From contig JAJQCF010000010.1 of the NCBI GenBank assembly GCA_021202845.1, positions 1-64,000 of the forward strand: DNA of 64,000 bases, read 5' to 3'. Each line of letters begins with the position of its first letter. Positions within the stretch are counted from its first letter, which is position 1. The translations under genes and the position numbers were made by a program. This document shows, one piece after another, positions 27,095-35,012 of the stretch. Source of the DNA: Oscillospiraceae bacterium. Lineage in GTDB: Bacteria; Bacillota; Clostridia; Oscillospirales; Oscillospiraceae. The notes under the pieces are model-generated. The model had not been told where the DNA came from. It ran no database searches and saw only the letters and a list, made by a program, of their open reading frames with translations.

Positions 27095-27765
27095 TTTTCC
27101 GCCTCCATTCTGTATCCGACATTGCGGATTGTTTCAATCAGCTCGCCGTATTTGCCGAGCTTTTGCCTCAAGGTGTGGATATGCATATCCAGCGTGCGCG
27201 TCTCGCCCACGTAGTCCGAGCCCCAGACGGAGCTGAAAAGCTGGTCGCGCGTGAACACGGCGCCCGGGCGCGACATCAGCAGCCGCAGCAGCTCATACTC
27301 CTTGTACGTCAGCGTCACGCGCTCGCCGTCGGCGGTGACAGTGTGCTCGGCAAGGTTCATTTGCAGCCCGCCCGCGCGCAGCATCTCGGCAGTTGCGGCG
27401 GCGCAGCGGCGCAGCACGGCCTTGACCCGCGAGACCATTTCCAGCATACCGAAGGGCTTGACAAGGTAGTCGTCGGCGCCTATGTCCAGCGAGTGTACCT
27501 TGTCGTACTCCTGCCCCTTGGCGGTGGCCATTATCACCGGCAGCAGGCAGGTGTCGGGCGTCGCCTTGAGGCGCTTGAGCAGCTCCACGCCGTCTATGCC
27601 GGGCAGCATTATGTCCAGTATCACAAGGTCGGGTCTTTCCGTTTCCAGTGACCTTAAAAACTCCGTTCCGCTCTCGAAGCCTCTGGCCTCAAAGCCCGCC
27701 GTGTTCAGCGCGTAGATTTCAATGTCGCGTACTCCGGCGTCGTCCTCAACGCACCATATCGTCAT
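27091..27765 (-). CDS. phoP: Phosphate response regulator PhoP/PhoB
   Basis: 224-residue OmpR-family regulator: receiver with D51 in VILDIMLPG and KPFGMLEMVSRV, then a winged helix (LTYKEYELLRLLMSRPGAVFTRDQL, DMHIHTLRQKLGKYGE). Its gene lies between phoU and phoR, which identifies the Pho regulator. It probably binds the direct repeats upstream of pstS. ATG 27765 has AAGGAGTGAGGAG upstream; the GTG 9 bases earlier overlaps that site. Confidence 0.9.
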   Translation of the reverse strand: MTIWCVEDDAGVRDIEIYALNTAGFEARGFESGTEFLRSLETERPDLVILDIMLPGIDGVELLKRLKATPDTCLLPVIMATAKGQEYDKVHSLDIGADDYLVKPFGMLEMVSRVKAVLRRCAAATAEMLRAGGLQMNLAEHTVTADGERVTLTYKEYELLRLLMSRPGAVFTRDQLFSSVWGSDYVGETRTLDMHIHTLRQKLGKYGELIETIRNVGYRMEAEK

Positions 27766-27770
27766 ACTCC

Positions 27771-28466
27771 TCACTCCTTACGGATACCAGTAATCGAAAA
27801 GCGCACCCACTCGGCAATGTTCGTCGCGTGGTCGCCTATACGCTCATAATATTTTGCAATCATCAGAATGTCAAGATAAAGTTCGCCGTTTCCGCTGTCG
27901 TTTTTGATAAGCTCTATCAATTCGTTCTTGACCTCGGTGAAAAGGCCGTCCACAACGTCGTCGTAGTCGATAACGGCCTTGGTCAGTTCAAGGTCGCGGC
28001 GGACGAAGGAATCTATGCTGTCCGTGACCATTTTGGCCGTCTCCTTGGCCATTTTGTGCAGGTGCGTCCTGTGGCGGATGTTGCTGCCCTTGACAAAGTC
28101 GGAGAGCTCGGCAATGTCGGAGGCTTGGTCGCCTATGCGCTCCATGTCGGTAATCATTTTCAGCGCCGCGGAAACCGTTCTTAAATCTCCCGCCACCGGC
28201 TGCTGCTGGAGCAGGAGGCGCAGGCAGAGCGACTCAATCTCGCGCTCTTTGTTGTCTATCTCAAAGTCGGTAGCCAGAACCCTGCTTTTCAGCGTTTCCA
28301 TGTCGCGCATGAAGTTCAGCGCTTCCTCGCTGTCCGGGTGGACGGGAACGAGGGAGTAATTCATCAGAACGCGCGACGAGAGCGCGATTGCCTCTTCGCA
28401 AAGCGCCCCCATTTCAATAAGCCCCTTGTTTAAAACCGCGAGCTGTTCATCAAACCTGCTCCGCAT
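27771..28466 (-). CDS. phoU: Phosphate signalling protein PhoU
   Basis: 231 residues, two PhoU repeats forming helical bundles, with the metal-binding E/DxxxD-type motifs (MERIGDQASDIAEL and YERIGDHATNIAEW). It passes the transport state of PstSCAB to PhoR and prevents signalling in high phosphate. The ATG overlaps the pstB stop by one base (TAATG). Confidence 0.96.
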   Translation of the reverse strand: MRSRFDEQLAVLNKGLIEMGALCEEAIALSSRVLMNYSLVPVHPDSEEALNFMRDMETLKSRVLATDFEIDNKEREIESLCLRLLLQQQPVAGDLRTVSAALKMITDMERIGDQASDIAELSDFVKGSNIRHRTHLHKMAKETAKMVTDSIDSFVRRDLELTKAVIDYDDVVDGLFTEVKNELIELIKNDSGNGELYLDILMIAKYYERIGDHATNIAEWVRFSITGIRKE

Positions 28467-29215
28467 TATCCAAACCTCCCTGTAATGTAGTCTTCGGTGC
28501 GTTTATCGCTGGGCATTGAGAATATTTTTTCCGTGTCGTTGTACTCCACGACCTCGCCCAGCAGGAAAAACGCGGTCTTATCCGATACACGCACTGCCTG
28601 CTGCATATTGTGCGTCACCATGACAATAGTATAATCCTTTTTCAGCTCGGTGCAAAGCTCTTCTATTTTGCCGGTGGATATGGGGTCGAGTGCGGAGGTG
28701 GATTCGTCCATAAGCAGCACCTCCGGTTCCACCGCCAGCGCGCGCGCGATGCAAAGACGCTGCTGCTGTCCGCCGGAGAGCCCCAGCGCGGACTTTTTCA
28801 GCCTGTCCTTGACCTCGTCCCATATGGCCGCCGCCTTCAGCGAGCGTTCCACAATCTCCTCCAACTTGGCGCGGCTGCGTATGCCGTGGGTGCGCGGGCC
28901 GTAGGCGATGTTGTCGAACACGCTCATGGGGAAGGGGTTGGCCTTCTGGAACACCATGCCCACGCGGCGGCGCAGCAGGTTCACGTCCATGCCGCCGTAA
29001 ATCTCTTGGTCATCTAACTTTATCGAGCCGGTTATTTTGCAGCCCTCGACAAGGTCGTTCATGCGATTTATGGACTTCATCAGCGTGGACTTGCCGCAGC
29101 CGGAGGGGCCGATGAAGGCCGTGATGCCCTTTTCGGGAATGGCGAGGTTCACATCCTTGAGCGCGTGGTGCTCGCCGTAGTATAGGTTCAAATTTGTAAT
29201 AGTGAGTTTATCCAT
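28466..29215 (-). CDS. pstB: Phosphate ABC transporter ATP-binding protein PstB
   Basis: 249 residues. Walker [15 protein letters not shown]-loop [12 protein letters not shown], signature [18 protein letters not shown], Walker [10 protein letters not shown]-loop MVTHNMQQA. The KANPFPMS segment is typical of PstB. It energises phosphate import with PstCA. 27 bases after pstA. Confidence 0.97.
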   Translation of the reverse strand: MDKLTITNLNLYYGEHHALKDVNLAIPEKGITAFIGPSGCGKSTLMKSINRMNDLVEGCKITGSIKLDDQEIYGGMDVNLLRRRVGMVFQKANPFPMSVFDNIAYGPRTHGIRSRAKLEEIVERSLKAAAIWDEVKDRLKKSALGLSGGQQQRLCIARALAVEPEVLLMDESTSALDPISTGKIEELCTELKKDYTIVMVTHNMQQAVRVSDKTAFFLLGEVVEYNDTEKIFSMPSDKRTEDYITGRFG

Positions 29216-29242
29216 TATTATAAAACCCTTTCTGTCTTTGCC

Positions 29243-30145
29243 TCAGCCCTTATTCGCGGTGAGCTTTTTGGCCGCGAAGCTGGACAGCGCGTTCAGCCCC
29301 ACCACGAGCACAAGCAGCACAACCGCCGTGGCGTGCGCCTCGTCAGTGTAAAGTCCCTCGTTCATCAGCGCGTACAGGTGGACGGAGAGCGTGCGCGTGG
29401 ACTGGAAAAGCGGCGCCAGCAGGCTGAATGAGCCGCTGCTTGTGACAAACGAGAGGTTGCCGGTGCCGGTGCCGGCGGTGAATATGAGCGCCGCGCTCTC
29501 GCCGACAATGCGGCCGATGCTTAGTATCACGCCCGCCAGCACGCCGGGCATTGCGGTGGGGAGTATTATGCGGAACACCGTCCGCAGCTTGCCCGCGCCG
29601 AGGCCGAAGCTGCCCTCGCGGTAGGAGTCGGGGACGGAGAGCAGCGCCTCCTCCGTCGTCCGCAGTATAAGCGGCAGCACCATTATCGCCAGCGTCACAG
29701 CGCCCGCCAGCAGCGAAAAGCCCCAGTTGAGCGCGATATTGAAAAACACGTAGCCGAATATGCCGTACACTATGGAGGGTATGCCCTGCAGCGTTTCCGC
29801 GGTGAGGCGTATCAGCTTTACCAGCTTATTGCCGCGCTTGGCGTACTCGGCAAGATAAATGGCGGAGCAGACGCCTATAGGCACCGCGCCTATGAGACTG
29901 AGGAACGTCATCACCAGCGTGTTGACAATGGCCGGCATCATCGACTGGTTCTTCGTCGTCCACTTCCAAGCGAACAGGTCGGCGGATATGTGCGGCACGC
30001 CGGTTATGAGTATGTATGCTATAAGAAATATCACGACGAAGGCCGCGATTATGGCGGCAATGTGCGTGAGCAGAAATTCAATCAGCGCCATCGGGTGGCG
30101 GAAGTAGCTGCGTACCCTCTCGCGGGTAGTTACCTTGTTTATCAT
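29243..30145 (-). CDS. pstA: Phosphate ABC transporter permease PstA
   Basis: 300 residues, about six membrane helices, permease EAA-type loop EGSFGLGAGKLRTVFRIILPTAMPGVLAG. Start at 30145 overlaps the pstC stop as ATGA; the longer frame to 30178 would run into pstC. Forms the membrane channel with PstC. Confidence 0.95.
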   Translation of the reverse strand: MINKVTTRERVRSYFRHPMALIEFLLTHIAAIIAAFVVIFLIAYILITGVPHISADLFAWKWTTKNQSMMPAIVNTLVMTFLSLIGAVPIGVCSAIYLAEYAKRGNKLVKLIRLTAETLQGIPSIVYGIFGYVFFNIALNWGFSLLAGAVTLAIMVLPLILRTTEEALLSVPDSYREGSFGLGAGKLRTVFRIILPTAMPGVLAGVILSIGRIVGESAALIFTAGTGTGNLSFVTSSGSFSLLAPLFQSTRTLSVHLYALMNEGLYTDEAHATAVVLLVLVVGLNALSSFAAKKLTANKG

Positions 30146-30990
30146 CTGGAGCCGCGACCTTTCATAAGCGAGAAGCAAATGTTGATTATGAGAATGAACA
30201 CAAACAGCACGACGCCCGTGGCGATGAGCGCTTCACGGTGCAGGCCGGAGGCGTAGCCCATTTCCAGCACGATGTTGGCCGTCATTGTGCGCAGGCCCTT
30301 GAGTATGCTGGTGGGCATTACAGCCTGATTGCCGGCGACCATAATCACGGCCATAGTCTCGCCGATTGCGCGCCCCACGCCGAGAATGACAGCGGACATA
30401 ACGCCGGAGGCGGCGGCGGGGACAACGGTGGCGAAAACGCTCCGCTCGTGCGTCGCGCCGAGGGCGAGCGAGCCTTCGTAGTAGCTCTCCGGCACGGCGC
30501 GCAGGCTGGACTCGGCGACGGAAACTATGGTCGGCAGAATCATAATGCCCAGCAGCAGCGAGGCCGTCAGCAGGTTCTTGCCGCTCGTGCCCGTCAAATC
30601 CTGAATGACGGGGACAATAACCATAAGTCCGAAGAAGCCGTACACTATGGACGGTATTCCCGCCATGAGGTCAATCGCGGGCTTCAGCACACGGTAAATA
30701 GCCTTGGGGCAGAAGCGCGCCAGATAGATTGCGCACAGCAGGCCGATAGGCACGCCGACTATTATCGCTCCCGCGGTGGCGTACACCGAGCCGACTATCA
30801 TCGGCAGTATGCCGTATAAATCCTGACTCGGCTTCCATGTGGTGCCGAAGAAGTTGCTGAGACCGATTTCAAAAATGGTCGGTATTCCGTTGCCCAGCAG
30901 GTATACGCATATCAGCACGACCGCCGCAATGGAGACACAGGCGGTCAGTAAAAAGACCGCCTGCCAAAACTTTTCTTTGAATCCGTTCAT
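30142..30990 (-). CDS. pstC: Phosphate ABC transporter permease PstC
   Basis: 282 residues, about six membrane helices, family motif GLSNFFGTTWKPSQDLYGILPMIVGS near the N-terminus and the EAA loop SLALGATHERSVFATVVPAAASG. The start overlaps the pstS stop as ATGA, so all four transporter genes are translationally coupled. Confidence 0.96.
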   Translation of the reverse strand: MNGFKEKFWQAVFLLTACVSIAAVVLICVYLLGNGIPTIFEIGLSNFFGTTWKPSQDLYGILPMIVGSVYATAGAIIVGVPIGLLCAIYLARFCPKAIYRVLKPAIDLMAGIPSIVYGFFGLMVIVPVIQDLTGTSGKNLLTASLLLGIMILPTIVSVAESSLRAVPESYYEGSLALGATHERSVFATVVPAAASGVMSAVILGVGRAIGETMAVIMVAGNQAVMPTSILKGLRTMTANIVLEMGYASGLHREALIATGVVLFVFILIINICFSLMKGRGSR

Positions 30991-31940
30991 CCTATTTCAG
31001 ACCAGTCGGTGACTTCACCGAGGAATATCCGGCATATCTGCTCGCTGGTGAGGTTTTCAACGGGGTTTTCGTTGTTGACTATGACCGCGATACCGTCAAG
31101 GGCAATCTGCATCTCGGTCAGGCCCTCGGCCAGCTCGGTGTCCTTCAGCTCACGGCTGCTCATGCCTATCTCGGTGGAGCCGTCAATGGTGGCGGTGATG
31201 CCGGAGCCGGAGCCGGTCTGCTGAATGTCAATGGTGACGTTGGGGTTAATCTCGCGGTAGGCCTCGGCCAGAACCTCCATGACGGGGGAGACGGAGGTGG
31301 AACCGTTCAGGCTCAGCGTGCCGCTCATGCCGGAGCCGGTGTAGCTCTCCGCGCTCTCGTCAACGGCGATGTAGCCCTCCTCGGCGATGATAGCCTGACC
31401 CTCGGCGCTCATTATGTAGCTGATGAAGTCGCGGCCAAGCTCTGTGAGATTTTCTTCTTTGTAGCAAATCTCGAACGGGCGGGACACGGCGTAGGAACCG
31501 GCCTTGATGTTGTCAACGGTGGCTTCAACGCCGTCCACGGAGACAGACTTGACGGTGTCGCTGAGAGAGCCGAGGGAGACATAGCCGATAGCGGCGGTGT
31601 TGCCGGCGACGGTGGACATGACGACGGAAGTGGAGTTTGATATTTCAGCCTCCATTGTGGTGGCGTCGTTGCCGTCGGCGTCCTCAATGCCCATCAGTTC
31701 AACAAAAGCGCCGCGTGTGCCGGAGCCTTCCTCGCGGGAAACAACGGTGATGTAGCCAAGGGAGATGGCTTCGGCCTCGTCGGCTGCGCTGTCCTCCGCT
31801 GCCGCCGCTGCCTGTGTCTGGGCGGGGGCTTCGGTTGCGGTGTCAGTGCTTGCGGCGGTGCTGCTGGAAGAGGAACCGCAGCCGCCCAGCAGTGAGACGG
31901 TCATAAGAGCCGCGGTCATAATGCAAATAATTTTTTTCAT
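30987..31940 (-). CDS. pstS: Phosphate-binding lipoprotein PstS, circularly permuted
   Basis: 317-residue lipoprotein (lipobox LLGGC, C21; Ser/Ala/Glu-rich linker to about 60). What is usually the second half of PstS comes first: ITVVSREEGSGTRGAF at 64-79, IGYVSLGSL at 118-126, AVSRPF and GQAIIAEEGYIAV at 181-193. The usual first half comes second: SLNGSTSVSPVMEVLAEAY at 210-228, IGMSSRELK at 258-266, ALDGIAVIVNN at 280-290, and it ends at IFLGEVTDWSEIG, exactly where canonical PstS would continue into TVVSREEGSGTR. All binding-loop segments are present, so it should still fold and bind phosphate. First gene of the pst operon, behind Pho-box-like repeats. Confidence 0.9.
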   Translation of the reverse strand: MKKIICIMTAALMTVSLLGGCGSSSSSTAASTDTATEAPAQTQAAAAAEDSAADEAEAISLGYITVVSREEGSGTRGAFVELMGIEDADGNDATTMEAEISNSTSVVMSTVAGNTAAIGYVSLGSLSDTVKSVSVDGVEATVDNIKAGSYAVSRPFEICYKEENLTELGRDFISYIMSAEGQAIIAEEGYIAVDESAESYTGSGMSGTLSLNGSTSVSPVMEVLAEAYREINPNVTIDIQQTGSGSGITATIDGSTEIGMSSRELKDTELAEGLTEMQIALDGIAVIVNNENPVENLTSEQICRIFLGEVTDWSEIG

Positions 31941-32010
31941 TTTGAACTCCTTCTTATTGTTCTTAATTTGATATTTCCTTTCGGATACGAGACAAGTCTA
32001 CTTCCCCCAT

Positions 32011-32050
32011 GTAAAACGCAAAACACCCTTTTCGTAAAATCTATGTAAAA
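32011..32050 (-). promoter_or_regulatory. Pho-box-like direct repeats upstream of pstS
   Basis: On the minus strand TTTTAC occurs at 32050-32045, 32039-32034 (11 bases on) and 32016-32011 (23 bases on, two helical turns), with a TTTTGC at 32023-32018. Firmicutes PhoP boxes are TT(A/C/T)ACA-type repeats about 11 bases apart. No good -35 is present, as expected for an activator-dependent promoter. Confidence 0.55.
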
Positions 32051-32063
32051 TCCGCAGAAAAAC

Positions 32064-32110
32064 GCAAAAAAAAGCGGGTCTCCGTCAGAAATCACCGACG
32101 GAAACCCGCT
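32064..32110 (-). terminator. Terminator of threonine ammonia-lyase gene
   Basis: AGCGGGT (32073-32079) and TCCGTC (32081-32086) pair with GACGGA (32097-32102) and ACCCGCT (32104-32110); the minus strand continues into TTTTTTTT. Confidence 0.85.
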
Positions 32111-32135
32111 AATTTTAATATGAAATTCAGCCTAA

Positions 32136-33356
32136 TCAGTCGTACAGGTGCGAGGGCAGAACCTCTACGGCGCTGTAGCCCGCCTCGGCAAGGGCGGCCA
32201 TTATCTCGGCCTTGTGGCGGTGGCCGAACGCCTCCAGCGTTACGCGCAGCTCCACACCGGACTGGCGGTTTATGTTCACGAACTGGTTGTGGTCGAGCTT
32301 TATTACGTTGCCGTTCATGCGCGCCAGCAGCTCCGCCACGCGCAGCAGCTCGCCCGGGCGGTCTGGCAGCTGCACCGCAAAGGTGAATATGCGCCCGCGG
32401 TTTATAAGCCCATGCTGCACGAGCGACGAGAGCGTTATAACGTCCATGTTGCCGCCGGAGAGCACGCTGACTACGTTTTTGTCCCGCTCCTGCAAATGGC
32501 CGAGCGCCGCTATGGTCAGCAGCCCCGCGTTCTCCACCACCATCTTGTGCTTTTCCATCATGTCAAGGAAAGCGTCCAGCAGCTCGCTGTCGTCAATGGT
32601 GACGATGTCGTCCACGTTTTCCTGAATATACGGCAGAACCTTGTCGCCGGGGGTCTTGACCGCGACGCCGTCCGCAATGGTCTCCACGCTGGCGAGGCTG
32701 ACGACGCGGCCGGCCTCCACGCTGGCCTTCATGCAGGCAGCGCCCGTAGGCTCCACGCCGATGACTTTGACGGAGGGGTTCAGCAGCTTGGCAAGGGTGC
32801 TGACGCCCGCGCACAGTCCGCCGCCGCCAATGGGGACAAGTATCACGTCAACGTCGGGCAGGTCCTGAAATATTTCGTAGGCTATTGTGCCCTGCCCCGT
32901 GGCGACGGTCAGGTCGTTGAACGGGTGGACGTACGTAAGAGCGCGCTCCTCGCTGAGCTTGGCGGCCAGCTCCGCCGCGTCGTCAAACGTCTCCCCGTGG
33001 AGTATGACTTCCGCGCCGTACTCCTTGGTGTTGTTCACCTTGACCAGCGGCGTGGTGGTGGGCATGACTATGGTGGCGGAGATGCCGGAAGCCGCGGCGG
33101 CGTAGGCCACGCCCTGCGCGTGGTTGCCTGCGGAGGCGGTAATGAGACCGTGTGACTTCTCCTCCTCCGTGAGCGTGGAACACTTGTAGTAAGCGCCGCG
33201 TATTTTGTAAGCGCCCGTGACCTGCATATTTTCGGGCTTTAAGTAGACGTTGTTGCCCGACTTCTTGGAGAATGTGGGGCTGTAAATCAAATTTGTGGGG
33301 TGCAGTACGCCGTCCAGAACCTTTCTGGCGGCCTTGAAATCTTCTAACTTCATCAT
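32136..33356 (-). CDS. ilvA: Threonine ammonia-lyase (catabolic/ACT type)
   Basis: 406 residues. PLP enzyme converting threonine to 2-oxobutyrate and ammonia. Lys51 in TGAYKIRGA carries PLP; ASAGNHAQGVAYAA and PIGGGGLCAG bind the phosphate; VLSGGNMD near the end of the catalytic domain. A single ACT-like domain (about 335-406, FAVQLPDRPGELLRVAELLARM) follows, as in the shorter clostridial/TdcB-ACT type rather than the two-ACT E. coli IlvA. The family start MMKLEDFKAARK at 33356 is used. Confidence 0.9.
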   Translation of the reverse strand: MMKLEDFKAARKVLDGVLHPTNLIYSPTFSKKSGNNVYLKPENMQVTGAYKIRGAYYKCSTLTEEEKSHGLITASAGNHAQGVAYAAAASGISATIVMPTTTPLVKVNNTKEYGAEVILHGETFDDAAELAAKLSEERALTYVHPFNDLTVATGQGTIAYEIFQDLPDVDVILVPIGGGGLCAGVSTLAKLLNPSVKVIGVEPTGAACMKASVEAGRVVSLASVETIADGVAVKTPGDKVLPYIQENVDDIVTIDDSELLDAFLDMMEKHKMVVENAGLLTIAALGHLQERDKNVVSVLSGGNMDVITLSSLVQHGLINRGRIFTFAVQLPDRPGELLRVAELLARMNGNVIKLDHNQFVNINRQSGVELRVTLEAFGHRHKAEIMAALAEAGYSAVEVLPSHLYD

Positions 33357-33392
33357 GCTTGAGTGTACTTCCTTTGCGTGTTGTGTCACTTT

Positions 33393-33421
33393 ATTCTATC
33401 TGTATACCTGCCGAATGTCAA
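33393..33421 (-). promoter_or_regulatory. SigA promoter of ilvA
   Basis: Minus strand TTGACA (33421-33416), 17 bases, TAGAAT (33398-33393). The -35 overlaps the last codons of galE. Confidence 0.75.
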
Positions 33422-34428
33422 CTCTTTTTGCGCGCAAGGCACTCGAAGCGCCACGAGTCGCGGCACATATCGTCCAGCGTCTTGCCCGCTGTCCAGCCCA
33501 GTACGGCCTTGGCCTTGGAGGTGTCGGCGTAGCACTCCGCAATGTCGCCCGGGCGGCGCGGAGCCAGCTCGTAGGGCAGGTCGAGGCCGTTGGCGCGCTC
33601 GAACGCCTTTACCACGTCCATGACGCTGTAGCCGACGCCGGTGCCGAGGTTGAAAACGCTTGTGCCGATGTGCTCCTGCGCGTAGTCCAGCGCCGCTGCG
33701 TGACCCTTTGCCAAGTCCACAACGTGGATGTAGTCGCGCACGCCCGTTCCGTCATGCGTGGGGTAGTCGCTGCCGAAAACGTAAAGCCGCTCGCGTATGC
33801 CCGCCGCCGTCTGGGTGATGTAGGGCATGAGGTTGTTGGGGATGCCGTTCGGAGTTTCGCCGATAAGCCCGCTCTCGTGCGCGCCTATGGGGTTGAAGTA
33901 GCGCAGAAGCACGACCGCCAGTTCCTTGTCCACAGCGGCGGCGTCGCGCAGAATCTGCTCAATCATGTACTTTGTCCAGCCGTAGGGGTTCGTGCAGCCG
34001 CCGGTGGGCATATCCTCGGAAAACGGCACGCTGTTCGCGCTGCCGTAAACGGTGGCCGAGGAGCTGAACACGAACTTTTTGCACCCGTGCCGCGCCATTG
34101 TCTCCAGCAGCGTCAGCGTGGTGTCTAAATTGTTGCGGTAATACTCCACCGGTTTGGCCACCGACTCGCCGACGGACTTCAGCCCCGCAAAATGCACGAC
34201 GGCGTCGATGTCGTTTTCCGCAAACAGAGCCTCCAGCGCCTCGCCGTCCGCCACGTCAATCTGATAGAACTTAGGGCGCGCGCCCGTTATTTTCTCGATG
34301 TTTTCCAGCACGGTAATGCTGCTGTTGGACAGGTTGTCCGCAATGACAATTTCTTTTCCGGCACTCAAAAATTCAACGGCGGTGTGGGAGCCGATATATC
34401 CCATGCCACCGGTAAGCAAAATCGCCAA
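33418..34428 (-). CDS. galE: UDP-glucose 4-epimerase
   Basis: 336 residues, standard GalE length. NAD-binding TGGMGYIGSH at the N-terminus, HFAGLKSVGES, catalytic SSATVYG ... YGWTKYM (Ser/Tyr-x3-Lys), and RRPGDIAECYAD near the C-terminus. Interconverts UDP-glucose and UDP-galactose. TTG 34428 is the start: GAGGG is 9 bases upstream. The frame stays open for 168 more codons, but that part is antisense to the XRE gene and has no homology to GalE. No terminator before ilvA. Confidence 0.95.
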   Translation of the reverse strand: MAILLTGGMGYIGSHTAVEFLSAGKEIVIADNLSNSSITVLENIEKITGARPKFYQIDVADGEALEALFAENDIDAVVHFAGLKSVGESVAKPVEYYRNNLDTTLTLLETMARHGCKKFVFSSSATVYGSANSVPFSEDMPTGGCTNPYGWTKYMIEQILRDAAAVDKELAVVLLRYFNPIGAHESGLIGETPNGIPNNLMPYITQTAAGIRERLYVFGSDYPTHDGTGVRDYIHVVDLAKGHAAALDYAQEHIGTSVFNLGTGVGYSVMDVVKAFERANGLDLPYELAPRRPGDIAECYADTSKAKAVLGWTAGKTLDDMCRDSWRFECLARKKS

Positions 34429-34462
34429 TTCCAGTTTCCCTCGCTTTCGGATTTGTCTATCT

Positions 34463-34491
34463 ATAGTATCACGCCCCCCGAGTTTTTGCAA
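34463..34491 (-). promoter_or_regulatory. Promoter of galE
   Basis: Minus strand TTGCAA (34491-34486), 17 bases, TACTAT (34468-34463). It lies about 35 bases before the TTG start. Confidence 0.6.
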
Positions 34492-34529
34492 CAGATTTAT
34501 GCAGCGGGATTTAGGCCGCGCGGAGCGGT

Positions 34530-34609
34530 GGTATGCAAATGACTTAAAAGCACTTGAAAATTTGATACTTCTAAGTATAATCAGAGCGTAAGGCGATAGT
34601 TTGCATACC
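34530..34609 (+). promoter_or_regulatory. Inverted repeats flanking the XRE-gene promoter
   Basis: GGTATGCAAA (34530-34539) and TTTGCATACC (34600-34609) are perfect 10-base inverted copies. Between them lies a promoter, TTGAAA (34554-34559), 16 bases, TATAAT (34576-34581). One arm lies upstream of the -35 and the other at about +20. This looks like an operator pair for looping or cooperative repression by the XRE protein. Confidence 0.55.
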
Positions 34610-34627
34610 TTCTTGAAGGAAGTGAAG

Positions 34628-34918
34628 ATGATGAATAACAGCGCTCTGGGCAGAACATGGGAAGAGTTGGAGAAAGAGATTTTTACCCCCGAAGAAATAG
34701 CAGCAAGCGATTTAAGAGTAGCCATAATAGGCGAACTTATTAAGGCCAGACAGGAGAAGGGGATAAGCCAAAAGAAACTTGAAGAGCTTAGCGGAGTAAA
34801 GCAGCCCGTTATTGCAAGAATGGAAAAGGGAAGCACAAGCCCCCGGCTTGATACTGTCTTAAAGGTATTAGCGCCGCTGGGAAAGACGCTGGCGATAGTG
34901 CCGATTGAGCATGAATAA
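34628..34918 (+). CDS. XRE-family helix-turn-helix regulator
   Basis: 96 residues. The N-terminal ~45 residues (ALGRTWEELEKEIFTPEEIAASD) resemble the antitoxin-type lead-in of HigA-like proteins, followed by a classic HTH_3 domain (IGELIKARQEKGISQKKLEELSGV ... PVIARMEKGSTSPRLDTVLKVLAPLG). Such proteins are often antitoxins paired with a RelE/HigB toxin, but I find no toxin frame on either side, so it is a solitary regulator or orphan antitoxin. AAGGAAG precedes the ATG. Less GC-rich than its neighbours; likely acquired. Confidence 0.85.
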   Translation: MMNNSALGRTWEELEKEIFTPEEIAASDLRVAIIGELIKARQEKGISQKKLEELSGVKQPVIARMEKGSTSPRLDTVLKVLAPLGKTLAIVPIEHE

Positions 34919-34930
34919 TGAACAAACAGC

Positions 34931-34962
34931 AAAAGCGGAAAGCTTAAAGGCTTTCCGCTTTT
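34931..34962. terminator. Bidirectional terminator after the XRE gene
   Basis: AAAAGCGGAAAGC (34931-34943) pairs with GCTTTCCGCTTTT (34950-34962); serves the XRE gene and the converging symporter gene. Confidence 0.85.
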
Positions 34963-35012
34963 GTAGTATTTGTTTACTGCCGGCGCAGCGGAGCGAAAAC
35001 AGATAAATTATT

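Noticed and set aside
34460-34591. Short plus-strand frame before the XRE gene ending WYANDLKALENLILLS, considered as a toxin remnant
   Set aside because: No RelE/HigB motif, and it overlaps the galE and XRE promoters; similarity is too slight.
34429-34932. 168-codon N-terminal extension of galE
   Set aside because: It is antisense to the XRE gene and lies upstream of the galE promoter; the GalE fold starts at 34428.
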